Source: Maribacter thermophilus
GTDB taxonomy: Bacteria > Bacteroidota > Bacteroidia > Flavobacteriales > Flavobacteriaceae
Length of the DNA: 64,000 nucleotides
Reading direction: 5' to 3'
NCBI RefSeq assembly: GCF_001020565.1
Contig: NZ_LDAS01000001.1
Span: forward strand, 3,558,520-3,622,519
Shown here: in pieces, positions 36,212-44,495 of the stretch
Numbering within the stretch: position 1 is the first letter of the stretch
Layout of the letters: every line of letters starts with the position of its first letter
The notes under the pieces: generated by a model
Databases searched by the model: none
Told to the model about the DNA's origin: nothing
What the model saw: the letters and a program-made list of their open reading frames with translations, nothing else
Position numbers and translations under genes: made by a program

Positions 36212-37612
36212 CTAATCATTCGTAAGGGCTTTTTGCAATTCATCGATGATGATTTCAACATCCTCCGAAGTGGTCCTCCAATTGACAAATGAAGCCCTGA
36301 TGGCATGTCTATTGTTGTACATGGTCGGTGTCATATATACTTTTCCAGCTTGGTTCAATCGTTTCAAAAAACCGACTACCTCATTTTTTTCCTTTCCGTT
36401 AAGGGTGAAGCAAACATTGTTCAGCCTTACCGGGGCCAATAGTTCAAACACTTCACTTTTGTCAATGGCTTCGCCCAAACGCTTGGCCAAGGTTACCGAA
36501 TTTTCAACGATGTCTCGGTAGCCGTTTTTGCCATAGGCCGTTAAGGAAAACCATGCCGGTAAGGCCCGAAGGCGTCTTGAGTTTTCGGGCAAAAAGTTCA
36601 AATAATTAAAATCTTCCTTCGGATTTCCCAAATAGGGCGCATTCGAATTTTGAAAGGTTTCCATTTGCAACACATTATGATGCTCCTTTATTAGAAAAAC
36701 GGCACTGTCATAAGGTACGTTCAGCCATTTGTGACAGTCAATGGTTATACTGTCGGCGTGTTCCCAGCCTTTTACCAAGTGTTGGTATTTGGGGGAGCAG
36801 GCGGCAAAAGCACCAAAGGCCCCATCGATATGCCACCAGAAATTATGCTTTTTCCTCAATTTTGATATTGCCTTAAAATCATCATAATCGGCGGTATTCA
36901 CGGTCCCGGCACTAGAAATCAGTATAAAGGGCTGTCCGTTCAATTGTTCCATTTTCAGCAATAGGTCTTCCATACAAATCGATTCCCTGTTTCCTGTTTC
37001 AACTTTGACCTTTTCAAAATTAGTGCTTCCCATTCCCAACATCGACAATGTTTTTAAGGAAGAAGAGTGGGGTACGGCCGAAAGTATTTTTATATCCCCG
37101 GAGAGTCCATTTTTGGCAAAATCGAGGCCTTTTTCCTTTCCGACCCACTGTCTGGCGACACCAAGGCAGGTAAAATTGGACATGGTCGCTCCGGTAACGA
37201 ACCCTCCTAAAAATGTATCGGGAAGCCTGAATAAGTTTAAAAGCAAACGGATAGTCTCTTTTTCGATAAGCATAGAGATGTCGCCTTGGGCATTAATGGT
37301 TTGTGGGTTTTGGTCGTAGACGGTTGCCAACCAGTCTCCCATGATCGAGGCAGGAGTGGTTCCTCCGATGACATAGCCCAAATACCTTGGTCCCGGCGCA
37401 CCAACAATCAGGTTTTCGAATTTCTTATTGAACAGGTTAAGGGCCTCCAATCCACCTATCCCTGCTTCCCTTAGTTCCGAAAATTCTAGTTCTGAATCTT
37501 TTTTTGATGTTGGCCGATCGTTAAGGTGGTTTAAATAGTCCAGTCCTTGATGTTTTACAGCTTCAAGAAGGGTTTTCAGATGTTCCAGGTCGTATTTCAA
37601 TTGTTCGTTCAT
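36212..37612 (-). CDS. PLP-dependent group II decarboxylase
   Basis: 466 aa from the ATG at 37612; a GTG at 37633 would add seven residues. It is a fold-type I PLP enzyme of the aromatic-L-amino-acid/glutamate decarboxylase class. The cofactor lysine is in SITIDCHKWLNVPYD and the ring-stacking and Asp region in WWHIDGAFGAFAACSP. The upstream TGATMSNFTCLGVARQ block is the phosphate-binding region. The substrate could be tyrosine, tryptophan, DOPA, 2,4-diaminobutyrate or others. It is a single minus-strand gene. Confidence 0.88.
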   Translation of the reverse strand: MNEQLKYDLEHLKTLLEAVKHQGLDYLNHLNDRPTSKKDSELEFSELREAGIGGLEALNLFNKKFENLIVGAPGPRYLGYVIGGTTPASIMGDWLATVYDQNPQTINAQGDISMLIEKETIRLLLNLFRLPDTFLGGFVTGATMSNFTCLGVARQWVGKEKGLDFAKNGLSGDIKILSAVPHSSSLKTLSMLGMGSTNFEKVKVETGNRESICMEDLLLKMEQLNGQPFILISSAGTVNTADYDDFKAISKLRKKHNFWWHIDGAFGAFAACSPKYQHLVKGWEHADSITIDCHKWLNVPYDSAVFLIKEHHNVLQMETFQNSNAPYLGNPKEDFNYLNFLPENSRRLRALPAWFSLTAYGKNGYRDIVENSVTLAKRLGEAIDKSEVFELLAPVRLNNVCFTLNGKEKNEVVGFLKRLNQAGKVYMTPTMYNNRHAIRASFVNWRTTSEDVEIIIDELQKALTND

Positions 37613-37702
37613 AAAGGAAGTTTTTTCGGTCACGGCTAAAATAGTAAATAAGTATATCCTTATTCTAGAGGCCGGTATTTTAGGAAGAAAATCATGGTTT
37701 GG

Positions 37703-38260
37703 TTAAAAAGAGGCGAGGTTCAGTTTAAGTAACTCTTCGTATGCATTTCCGGGGAGGCCCAACAGTTTGGCAAAGGCAGGCTCGGTTTTGAGTCCCGAAG
37801 CCTTTAGCTCCACGATCGCTTTTCTAAATTCACTTCCCTTTTGTTGTAGAATAAGGTGCTCAATTAGCATATGGCGATAGGCATTTTGTTTTTCGACGGG
37901 AACGTTTTGTCCAAAGATCTCGAACTCAAAATGGGGCGTGCTAAAACTTGCGATGGTCGCCAGAACACCGTTTTGGGAAATAGTGGCCAACTTAAATTCA
38001 TTCTGGTCACCAAACTGTTCCTGTAGGTGCTTTGAGAAGGCTTTGTGGTCTTGGCATTGACAGATGATATCCAAATCACTTTCTGGTAAATCGATAGCTA
38101 TGGGAATGGTGCCCGTTACAATGGGGTCATAATTTTTTAGTTTGTCATAGACTTGGTATTTCTTGATCTCGTAATAGGCGATTTTTTGCCGTTTATTGCC
38201 ATGTTTTAGGTAGTCTATATGTTTAAAGCTATGGGTCAAATCGTACTCTTTTTCATACAA
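37703..38260 (-). CDS. DUF4269 family protein (nucleotidyltransferase-like)
   Basis: 185 aa. The only in-frame starts are TTG at 38260 or TTG at 38239; the nearby ATG is out of frame. The segment YDPIVTGTIPIAIDLPESDLDIICQC (about 45-70) looks like the GS-x(n)-DxD core of nucleotidyltransferase-fold proteins, and PF14091/DUF4269 members share it. The canonical GS of the active-site helix is GT here. The C-terminal half is helical. Its function is unknown. Confidence 0.8.
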   Translation of the reverse strand: MYEKEYDLTHSFKHIDYLKHGNKRQKIAYYEIKKYQVYDKLKNYDPIVTGTIPIAIDLPESDLDIICQCQDHKAFSKHLQEQFGDQNEFKLATISQNGVLATIASFSTPHFEFEIFGQNVPVEKQNAYRHMLIEHLILQQKGSEFRKAIVELKASGLKTEPAFAKLLGLPGNAYEELLKLNLASF

Positions 38261-38561
38261 ATATAGAGCTAACTACATTCGGTTAAGCAACGCCTAAGGG
38301 AACTAATTGCCCTTCAATCCTTTAGCTGCGTCCTACAGAAAGAGAGGATGGTTTTATTTAGGAATACGTTTACATGAAATAAGTGGGGCGGCTCCAATAT
38401 AGGGGTATTGGGACTTAATCATTCGAAAATTGCCCTATAAAAAAAGGCCCGGTTTGTATACCGGGCCCTCTCTTCTTGCCGCTAGTGTTAGTTAACATCG
38501 AGAATAAGCTTCATGGCCTTTTCCATTGTACCGGGTTTAAAACGGGAGGTGATCGGTTTAT
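38261..38561. other. Intergenic region between the FmdE operon and DUF4269 gene
   Basis: The region holds the minus-strand terminator at 38439-38467 and a short minus-strand ORF (38488-38589) that runs over the end of the FmdE-fusion gene. That ORF encodes 33 residues ending in MEKAMKLILDVN and has no recognised relative. The rest (38261-38438) shows nothing clear, apart from being the likely upstream region of the DUF4269 gene's neighbour. Confidence 0.4.
38439..38467 (-). terminator. Intrinsic terminator of the ArsR-FmdE operon
   Basis: On the minus strand GGCCCGGT (complement of 38460-38467) pairs with ACCGGGCC (complement of 38446-38453) and is followed directly by a run of seven T (complement of 38439-38445). 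It lies 95 bp past the stop of the FmdE-fusion gene. Confidence 0.85.
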
Positions 38562-39887
38562 TTACTTGCCCTGATCGCCTTCCAGGCATTTTTCTTTGTC
38601 CTTGTTAAGAATGTCGGTCTTTATAAAATCGTTCCTTAAAACAGGCTTCCATTTAAAATTGGTGGCTTCTGTAACGGTAAAATTGTTCTTAGGGTTGGTA
38701 GACAATAGGGTTTCGGTAAAATCGTCTTCCATTTTTTTGAGCTTGTCCAAGTCGCAGGCCGGCAGTTCCCCTTTTATGGCAAGGGCACCCAGCTTGTCTA
38801 TTTCTTCGGGTTTCACCCCTTTGTTCATATGCACGGTTACGGTCTTTTTCGTATCCATACGCTGCACGGTAAAAAGGCCGTCAATATCCTTGGAAACATA
38901 AAAGGTGTTGAACTGATACCTTCCCCCCGTGGTGTATATGGCCGCATCGGTCAAGCAGGGTGAGGGTTGGCTTACGATACGGGTATTGGTACGGTCTATG
39001 GGTCCGTCGGGATACAGTTCGTTCAGGGCCTCTTGCAGGGCAAGATGGCCCACTACCAAGCCGTCGCAAAGGTGACCGTGAAATTTTACAAGGTCGTCAA
39101 GGTCTATATCTTGAAAATGGCCTATACGCCCCTTGGAAAAATCGGTATCATTGACCCGCATTCCCGTTTTTAGGCGATTTTTCTTTTTAGGAAGGTAGAG
39201 CTTAAAAGAACGGTCACCTGAGGTAATTTTATCCAAATGGCCCATAAAGGTTTGGTCGTTCCTTAAATAATGGACATGCACAAAGCTTTTGGAACCTGTA
39301 AAGATTCCTTGGTGTTGTTCCGAATAAAAGCCTATCAATTGGCCTTTCTCGTTTTCGGATGTGAATTTTTGTGATTTTACATCAGGTTTATATCCTTCCA
39401 CTTCCGGATTTCTCGGCGTAACGATATGTACGGTAAGCTCGTTATATTCTCCAGCGACCTTAAAGGCAAAAGGTTCCTTCAGGTCGTAGCCCTTTTCTTT
39501 GGCCAGGGATGCTACTTTGTGCTGAATGTCCTCAACGCTGTTCAATGGTCCGTCAACATGGTACACCTCCCATTCGGGCACATTGCTATACACAAAAAAA
39601 GGGGAACGGATATCCCAACCCTGACCCACAGCGGCTTTTCCATCCTCAAAAGCCGAGGCATGGAAGGGCTTGCCGTCCACAACGGTTATTTCACCCTTCA
39701 TACGGTCATAGGGTCCCATGCCGTATAGGTGCGATTTCTGGGGAAGGGTATCCAGCCAGACCTTAAGGTCGTAGGTGTTGCCCATATCCTTCATCGCCCC
39801 AACGGAATGTACGGTGGGTACGGTCTGCCCTAAGAGAGACTGCGATGTAAAAACGATGATAGAGAGAATAAAAATGACTTTTTTCAT
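38562..39887 (-). CDS. Secreted fusion of acetolactate-decarboxylase-like and FmdE-like domains
   Basis: 441 aa with a signal peptide (about 1-20, ending SLLG-QT). Residues about 30-225 resemble alpha-acetolactate decarboxylase, including the zinc triad spacing HxH-x10-H at H204, H206 and H217, and a GFYSEQHQGIF block before it. Residues about 257-400 resemble the FmdE/formylmethanofuran dehydrogenase subunit E domain, with HGHLC (H270-C274), DGLVVG, and C311 in QPSPCLTDAA and a TTGGRYQFN strand. The canonical HGHxCPG has Asp for Pro here. Both domains can bind metal. It ends the ArsR operon (12 bp after the permease). I do not know its substrate. Confidence 0.8.
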   Translation of the reverse strand: MKKVIFILSIIVFTSQSLLGQTVPTVHSVGAMKDMGNTYDLKVWLDTLPQKSHLYGMGPYDRMKGEITVVDGKPFHASAFEDGKAAVGQGWDIRSPFFVYSNVPEWEVYHVDGPLNSVEDIQHKVASLAKEKGYDLKEPFAFKVAGEYNELTVHIVTPRNPEVEGYKPDVKSQKFTSENEKGQLIGFYSEQHQGIFTGSKSFVHVHYLRNDQTFMGHLDKITSGDRSFKLYLPKKKNRLKTGMRVNDTDFSKGRIGHFQDIDLDDLVKFHGHLCDGLVVGHLALQEALNELYPDGPIDRTNTRIVSQPSPCLTDAAIYTTGGRYQFNTFYVSKDIDGLFTVQRMDTKKTVTVHMNKGVKPEEIDKLGALAIKGELPACDLDKLKKMEDDFTETLLSTNPKNNFTVTEATNFKWKPVLRNDFIKTDILNKDKEKCLEGDQGK

Positions 39888-39899
39888 GGATGCTAAAAA

Positions 39900-40874
39900 T
39901 TACAAGATGAGGTTAAACAGATATCCCGATAGGATGATGCACAGCGTTACGATCCCAAAGAAAATAGCGATTAGCTTTAGTGACATCACTTTTTTGAGCA
40001 AGGTAGCTTCGGGAATGGAAAGGCCTACCGTGGCCATCATAAAGGCAATGGCAGTCCCTAGGGGTACTCCCTTGGCCACAAAGACCTGAATAACGGGAAC
40101 AATACCGGCGGCATTGGCGTACATGGGTACGGCCACCAACACCGCTAGGGGTACGGTCCACCATTGGCCACCGCCCAAGTATTGGTTAAAAAAGTTCTCG
40201 GGCGCATAACCGTGCATGGCGGCGCCAATGGCAATACCTATGATTACGTACAGCAGCACGCCCTTGACAATATCCCAGGCGCCACGGGTAATCTCAGGCA
40301 AACGATCGCGAAAGCTTCGTTTCTCCCCTTGGAATTCGGCCTGTTGCATTTTGTTTTCAAGTATTTCCTTGACCCAATCGGACAATAAATGTTCCAAGTT
40401 CAATTTGCCCAAGAGCCAGCCCCCAAGGGAGCCCAAGAGAATTCCCGAAAGGGCGTAGATCAAGGTGGCCTTTACCCCGAACATCCCCAGAAACATGGCA
40501 ACGGCCACTTCGTTGACCAGCGGGGAGGTAATCAGAAAGGCAAAGGTGACCCCCAAGGGAATGCCTCCCTGTACAAAGCCGATAAAAAGCGGAACGGACG
40601 AACAGGAACAAAAAGGGGTGATGGCACCAAAAATAGAGGCAAAAAAGTACTCTAGCCCGTAGAGCTTTTTCTTGTTCAGGTAGTCTTTTAATCGCTCTAT
40701 TGGGAAGTAGGCGTTCACTATCCCCATGATGAAAACAATAAAGAATAGGAGGATAAGAATTTTCAAGGTGTCGAAGACAAAAAAATTCAAGGCGATACCC
40801 AAATGGGTATCCGCACCTATTCCAAACACCGAATAGATCAACCAATCGGCAAAATGTTGCAACCAATCAAACAT
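39900..40874 (-). CDS. ArsP-type permease (DUF318/UPF0718 family)
   Basis: 324 aa membrane protein with about eight to ten helices in two halves. It has the family's GAITPFCSCSSVPLFIG block near 85-101 and a matching second-half AVPMYANAAGIVPV block near 245. The conserved CSCSS cysteines match the ArsP_1 family, which includes the methylarsenite exporter ArsP. Other UPF0718 members have unknown substrates. It overlaps the OsmC gene by 8 bp and precedes the FmdE fusion by 12 bp, so translation is probably coupled. Confidence 0.85.
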   Translation of the reverse strand: MFDWLQHFADWLIYSVFGIGADTHLGIALNFFVFDTLKILILLFFIVFIMGIVNAYFPIERLKDYLNKKKLYGLEYFFASIFGAITPFCSCSSVPLFIGFVQGGIPLGVTFAFLITSPLVNEVAVAMFLGMFGVKATLIYALSGILLGSLGGWLLGKLNLEHLLSDWVKEILENKMQQAEFQGEKRSFRDRLPEITRGAWDIVKGVLLYVIIGIAIGAAMHGYAPENFFNQYLGGGQWWTVPLAVLVAVPMYANAAGIVPVIQVFVAKGVPLGTAIAFMMATVGLSIPEATLLKKVMSLKLIAIFFGIVTLCIILSGYLFNLIL

Positions 40875-41274
40875 TTGTAACAGTGTTTATGGTCCCCGAA
40901 ATGGAACATGAAAGCTTTACGGTGTTGTAAATGGTGCCGAACTTTTCGATGTTCTTTTTCAATAGGGCCGTGTTCAACTTGTCATCATCGCTGTAGATCG
41001 TTAAGCTGTATTCGATGGCATCCATTCTAGGAGGACTCTCAAGACGCGTGGCCTGTACCTCCAATGTGGTTTTGGTATAGGAGAATCGCATCATGGTAGA
41101 AAAACGCTCTACGTTTTTTAGCATACAGGCAGCAAAGGCTCCTAGGAACAACTCGGCCGGATTGGGCAGACTGTCAGCGGTTTTTGAAGTAGTTTCAAAA
41201 TCGATGTTCGATTCCTTGATATGGATAGTGGCATCGTCATTGGCCATCGAGGAAGCTTTGATTTGGTAGTCCAT
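40867..41274 (-). CDS. OsmC/Ohr family protein
   Basis: 135 aa alpha+beta protein. The family's two cysteines can be recognised: one in the helix GAFAACMLKNVERF (C55) and one in VKLSCSISG (C124). These two-cysteine proteins reduce organic hydroperoxides or act on acyl-disulfides. A preceding LPNPAELFLGAFAAC stretch is typical. It lies 10 bp after the thioredoxin-fold gene and overlaps the permease gene by 8 bp. Its redox function fits with the neighbouring CPKC protein as electron donor. Confidence 0.87.
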   Translation of the reverse strand: MDYQIKASSMANDDATIHIKESNIDFETTSKTADSLPNPAELFLGAFAACMLKNVERFSTMMRFSYTKTTLEVQATRLESPPRMDAIEYSLTIYSDDDKLNTALLKKNIEKFGTIYNTVKLSCSISGTINTVTNV

Positions 41275-41284
41275 CGTATCAAGA

Positions 41285-41521
41285 TTAGTTTAACAATGCC
41301 AATACTTCGTCTTTTGAGGGCACCCGGCCTTTTATCGTGATCACATCGTCAATGACCAATGCCGGGGTGGTCATTACGTTGTATTTCATGATTTCCATGA
41401 TATCCTCTACTTTTTCAATAGTGGCGTCTATGTTGTTTTCGGATACAACGTCTTTGACAACTCCTGTCAATGATTGACATTTGGGACAACCGGTTCCTAA
41501 AATTTTAATTGTTTTACTCAT
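41285..41521 (-). CDS. Small thioredoxin-fold protein with CPKC active site
   Basis: 78 aa from the ATG at 41521, which places the active site CPKC at residues 12-15 in the usual place; an upstream start at 41545 would add eight residues. It belongs to the MTH895-like redox-active disulfide protein (thioredoxin_3) family, with the fold marked by KIEKVEDIMEIMKYNVMTTPALVIDDVITIKGRVPS pieces, including the cis-Pro in TTPALVID. Such proteins sit next to ArsP/UPF0718 permeases in several bacteria. It is 48 bp downstream of arsR. Confidence 0.88.
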   Translation of the reverse strand: MSKTIKILGTGCPKCQSLTGVVKDVVSENNIDATIEKVEDIMEIMKYNVMTTPALVIDDVITIKGRVPSKDEVLALLN

Positions 41522-41569
41522 GACAACTTCTTTGTTTATCGCCAATAGACGATTTGATTATTAAAAAAA

Positions 41570-41875
41570 TTATTTAAAAAAATCCTGAAACAAGGATTTT
41601 GCAATCTTCCAGTTTTCTTGGTTGATACAGTATTTTATTTTGGGCGGTTTCAATTCTCCTTGGATAAGTCCCGCATTTTTCAATTCTTTCAGATGTTGGG
41701 AAATGGTCGATTGCGCCAAGGGAAACACGTCCACCAAATCGCCTGTAAAACAGCAAGACTGACTTTCAAGATGCTTTAAAATGGCAATGCGTGTAGGATG
41801 CCCCAGTGCTTTGGCAAATTTCGCCAAGGTTTCGGTATCATCCTTGTATTCGATATGTTCTAAGCTTCTTTTCAT
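41570..41875 (-). CDS. arsR: ArsR/SmtB family transcriptional regulator
   Basis: 101 aa winged-helix repressor. The recognition helix is in VDVFPLAQSTISQHLKELKNAGLIQGEL. A vicinal Cys-Cys pair (ESQSCCFTGDL) occupies the place of the ELCVCDL arsenite-binding box of ArsR, so thiol-metalloid or thiol-redox sensing is plausible. It is the first gene of a five-gene minus-strand operon and lies 8 bp downstream of a near-perfect palindrome that is probably its operator. Confidence 0.88.
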   Translation of the reverse strand: MKRSLEHIEYKDDTETLAKFAKALGHPTRIAILKHLESQSCCFTGDLVDVFPLAQSTISQHLKELKNAGLIQGELKPPKIKYCINQENWKIAKSLFQDFFK

Positions 41876-41882
41876 TTTTCTA

Positions 41883-41898
41883 ATCGTAAAATTACGAT
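41883..41898. promoter_or_regulatory. Inverted-repeat operator of the ArsR operon
   Basis: ATCGTAA (41883-41889) and TTACGAT (41892-41898) form perfect seven-base arms around a two-base centre. The site is 8 bp upstream of the arsR ATG, which suits autorepression by an ArsR dimer. Confidence 0.7.
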
Positions 41899-41905
41899 GG
41901 AAGAT

Positions 41906-42037
41906 TGACCTATAATGTCACCAAAGTCACATAAAGCCAAATTTTTTAGGAAAGGGATAAGATGATGGTTGGAAACAGGCTTGGAATAGGTGCAAACAAA
42001 AAGCGGTCCGAGCCTGCGCTCGAACCGCTTTTATATA
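41906..42037. repeat. 132-bp direct repeat, copy 1
   Basis: Identical base for base to 44764-44895. It begins TGACCTATAATGTCACC and ends GCTTTTATATA. It includes a hairpin (41999-42032) with arms AAAAGCGGTCCGAGC and GCTCGAACCGCTTTT (one mismatch). The hairpin serves as a terminator after the LRR gene on the minus strand, and its left end lies just upstream of the arsR operator. Confidence 0.95.
41999..42032 (-). terminator. Terminator after the T9SS LRR gene (repeat copy 1)
   Basis: A 15-base stem with a single mismatch and a four-base loop. On the minus strand it is followed by TTTGTTTGC. It lies 58 bp past the LRR stop codon, and the A/T-rich flanks allow use in both directions. Confidence 0.8.
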
Positions 42038-42089
42038 CCGGTTACGATTTTTTGTAATTACGTGGCTCTTTTTTAAGTATGCGCTATTC

Positions 42090-44495
42090 CTATCTTTTTA
42101 AAGTAAAGTGACCGGACCATGTTTTTCCTGTATCTTGATCTACATATTTAAACCAATAGTCGCTGGGGGGCATTGGTCGACCATTATAGGTGCCGTCCCA
42201 AGTGGCATTGTTCTTGGGGTCCAATTGCACCAACAATTTTCCGTAGCGGTCGAACACATAAATATAGGTTCTGTTTCCCCTCGCAAGAATGGAAGTGTCC
42301 CAATAATCGTTGGTTCCGTCATTGTTGGGTGTGAAGAACTTTGGAAGCCCCAAAGATTCCGAATCGTCGCAGGCGGCAGTGTCAATGGTCACGGTAAAAC
42401 TAGTTTCTCGGGCACATCCATTGGATTCCGCGCGAATATAGATCAATTGCGTTTCAACGATTTCATCTCCAGGATACAATTGCAGGCCTTCACCATTGCT
42501 CTCTGTAAAATAGCCTTCGCTTGTAGGTAGGATAGGTAGAATATAGCCCTTGCATTCGGTCACATCTTCCAGCAGGGTAACGTCGTTCACCCTATCGATG
42601 GTAACCGTAAAGCTACTTTCGTCAGTACAGGTATCCAATCCCGAACCGTTTTCTGCATATACGTACACGGTGGTCGTTTCCGATATGACATCCCCGGGAT
42701 ATAGTTGTGTTCCCGTTTTATTAGGTCCCGTATAATAAAAGTTGTTCGTGCTCAACGACGGCAATGTGAAATTATCGCACCGCTCTACATCCCCGAAGGT
42801 ATCCGCTACTGGAGCTTCTTGGGCAAAAAGGGTAAAAACGGTCTCGTTGTAACAACCCGAGGAACTGGTCACCCTAACCGTAATATCCTGTTGGACGGTA
42901 GTGGTATTGGTATATGATGCCGTTAAGTTTAAGGGGTTTCCCATGTCGTCGAAATAGGACACGGTGACCCCGGTCTGTGAGCCGATCACTTGGGATTCCA
43001 TCTGGGCCAGGTCCAAGGTAAAGGTTGCAATACCGTCCCCGTCCGTGTCACATGCATAAAAATCCTCAATGGGGTTGGCGGTTGGGCCTTCGTCACTTAC
43101 GGTAAGCGTTATCGGGTTTCTTTCCAATACCAGATCGGTAACGATACCACTGGTTATCACACAGGTATAGACCCCGGAATCTGAAGGTTGGAGGTTGTCC
43201 AGTTCCAAATTGGCACTGTCGGAACCTGGGATGGCAACGCCGTCCTTAAACCATTCATAGGTATTGGCGGAACCGCTTACCGTAGTTTCGAGGGTAACTG
43301 TGTTTCCCGTACAGGTGGTAATGTTCTCTACCTCGTCGACCTTTGCCTGGGGGTTGTCCACAAAATATAAAATATTGGAGCTATAGCTATAGAACTGATC
43401 CTCGAAATCCCCAAATTGAAAACGATTATTTGCTATAGTAAAATTCCATAGTGTTGATATGCCACTAAAATCAGGTATGGCCCCCTCTAGTTCATTACCA
43501 TTTAAAGCAAGCCATTCTAAATTATTGAAGTTTGTAAACTGTGGCGGAACCTGACCTGTTAAATTATTGCGGTCAAGTACAATTAATTTGGGGTCGGACC
43601 AATTTTCGTAACTAAGCGGTATAGGTCCTTCTATAAGGGTACTGCTGATATTAAAAGTATGAATATTTTCAAAATTACCTAAAGATGCAGGCAGCGTTCC
43701 CGTCAGTTCTTGACTGCCAATCCTAAAGTCCACCATGTTCACCAGATTTCCCAATTCTTCCGGTATATCTCCTGTTAGCTCATTATTCTCAAGCTCAAAG
43801 TGCGTCAAATTAATAAGATTGGCATATTCCGGGTAGATAAAACCCGTAAAATTGTTTGTGCCCAAATAGAGAATACGAAGATTTATTAAGTTGGTTATAC
43901 CAATGGGAATCTCGCCCGTCAGCTCATTGAAACGTAATGAGAGAGTAGTCAAATTGTTCAATAAAAGCAATGAGGGCGGTATCTCGCCCGTTAATTGGTT
44001 CTGGCTTAGGTCAAGCATTGTAAGATTTGACAAATCTCCAATATTGTTAGGGATGCCTCCGGTAAAATTATTTCCTCGTAGGTCAAGCGATGTCAAATTC
44101 GTTAATGTGGTTATACTGGCGGGTATGGACCCTGACAGCTCTCCAAGCTCTACATTTAAATACTCTAGAAAAGGTAAATCTGCAATTTCTTCTGGTAATA
44201 CTCCTACCAGGTTGTTCCTCCCGGCTATATCACCGGTAATGTTCATATTAATTCGTGTAACGTTATTTGGTGATAAGGTCAGCCCATACCAATCATTGTT
44301 TACTATTGTATTTTCTATGGGGACCACAAAATTCCAATCGTTTGTAGGGTCACCATCCGTTTCGCTGAACCAATCAGGTCCCCCGGTCGCATCATAAAAA
44401 GCCTTTAGAGCTTGTATTTCGGATACGGGAATTTGAGCCAATGAAACAAAATTGCCTAAAAAAAACAAGATTATGAATAATAGGGGGTTTTTCAT
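42090..44495 (-). CDS. Secreted LRR protein with Ig-like region and T9SS type B sorting domain
   Basis: 801 aa. A signal peptide (MKNPLLFIILFFLGNFVSLA) is followed by an LRRNT-like cap (ALKAFYDATGGPDW) and about eleven plant-type repeats (about 75-370) such as GEIPPSLLLLNNLTTLSL. An Ig-like domain (about 390-465) has a C-x(n)-W-x(n)-YTC pattern. Two further beta-rich segments contain the SGCYNETVF and CTDESSFTV motifs. The last 85 residues (LPKFFTPNNDGTNDYW ... WDGTYNGRPMPPSDYWF ... GHFTLKR) form a T9SS type B (gliding-associated, CHU_C) sorting domain. It should be exported by GldKLMN. It is flanked by the 132-bp direct repeats. Confidence 0.9.
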   Translation of the reverse strand: MKNPLLFIILFFLGNFVSLAQIPVSEIQALKAFYDATGGPDWFSETDGDPTNDWNFVVPIENTIVNNDWYGLTLSPNNVTRINMNITGDIAGRNNLVGVLPEEIADLPFLEYLNVELGELSGSIPASITTLTNLTSLDLRGNNFTGGIPNNIGDLSNLTMLDLSQNQLTGEIPPSLLLLNNLTTLSLRFNELTGEIPIGITNLINLRILYLGTNNFTGFIYPEYANLINLTHFELENNELTGDIPEELGNLVNMVDFRIGSQELTGTLPASLGNFENIHTFNISSTLIEGPIPLSYENWSDPKLIVLDRNNLTGQVPPQFTNFNNLEWLALNGNELEGAIPDFSGISTLWNFTIANNRFQFGDFEDQFYSYSSNILYFVDNPQAKVDEVENITTCTGNTVTLETTVSGSANTYEWFKDGVAIPGSDSANLELDNLQPSDSGVYTCVITSGIVTDLVLERNPITLTVSDEGPTANPIEDFYACDTDGDGIATFTLDLAQMESQVIGSQTGVTVSYFDDMGNPLNLTASYTNTTTVQQDITVRVTSSSGCYNETVFTLFAQEAPVADTFGDVERCDNFTLPSLSTNNFYYTGPNKTGTQLYPGDVISETTTVYVYAENGSGLDTCTDESSFTVTIDRVNDVTLLEDVTECKGYILPILPTSEGYFTESNGEGLQLYPGDEIVETQLIYIRAESNGCARETSFTVTIDTAACDDSESLGLPKFFTPNNDGTNDYWDTSILARGNRTYIYVFDRYGKLLVQLDPKNNATWDGTYNGRPMPPSDYWFKYVDQDTGKTWSGHFTLKR

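Noticed and set aside
38562-39887. Reading the FmdE domain as evidence of methanogenesis
   Set aside because: The FmdE domain occurs in many bacteria outside that pathway; the protein has a signal peptide and no other formylmethanofuran genes are present.
40357-40866. Minus-strand 169-codon frame inside the permease gene
   Set aside because: It is a frame-shifted shadow of the permease, which has strong membrane and CSCSS motifs.
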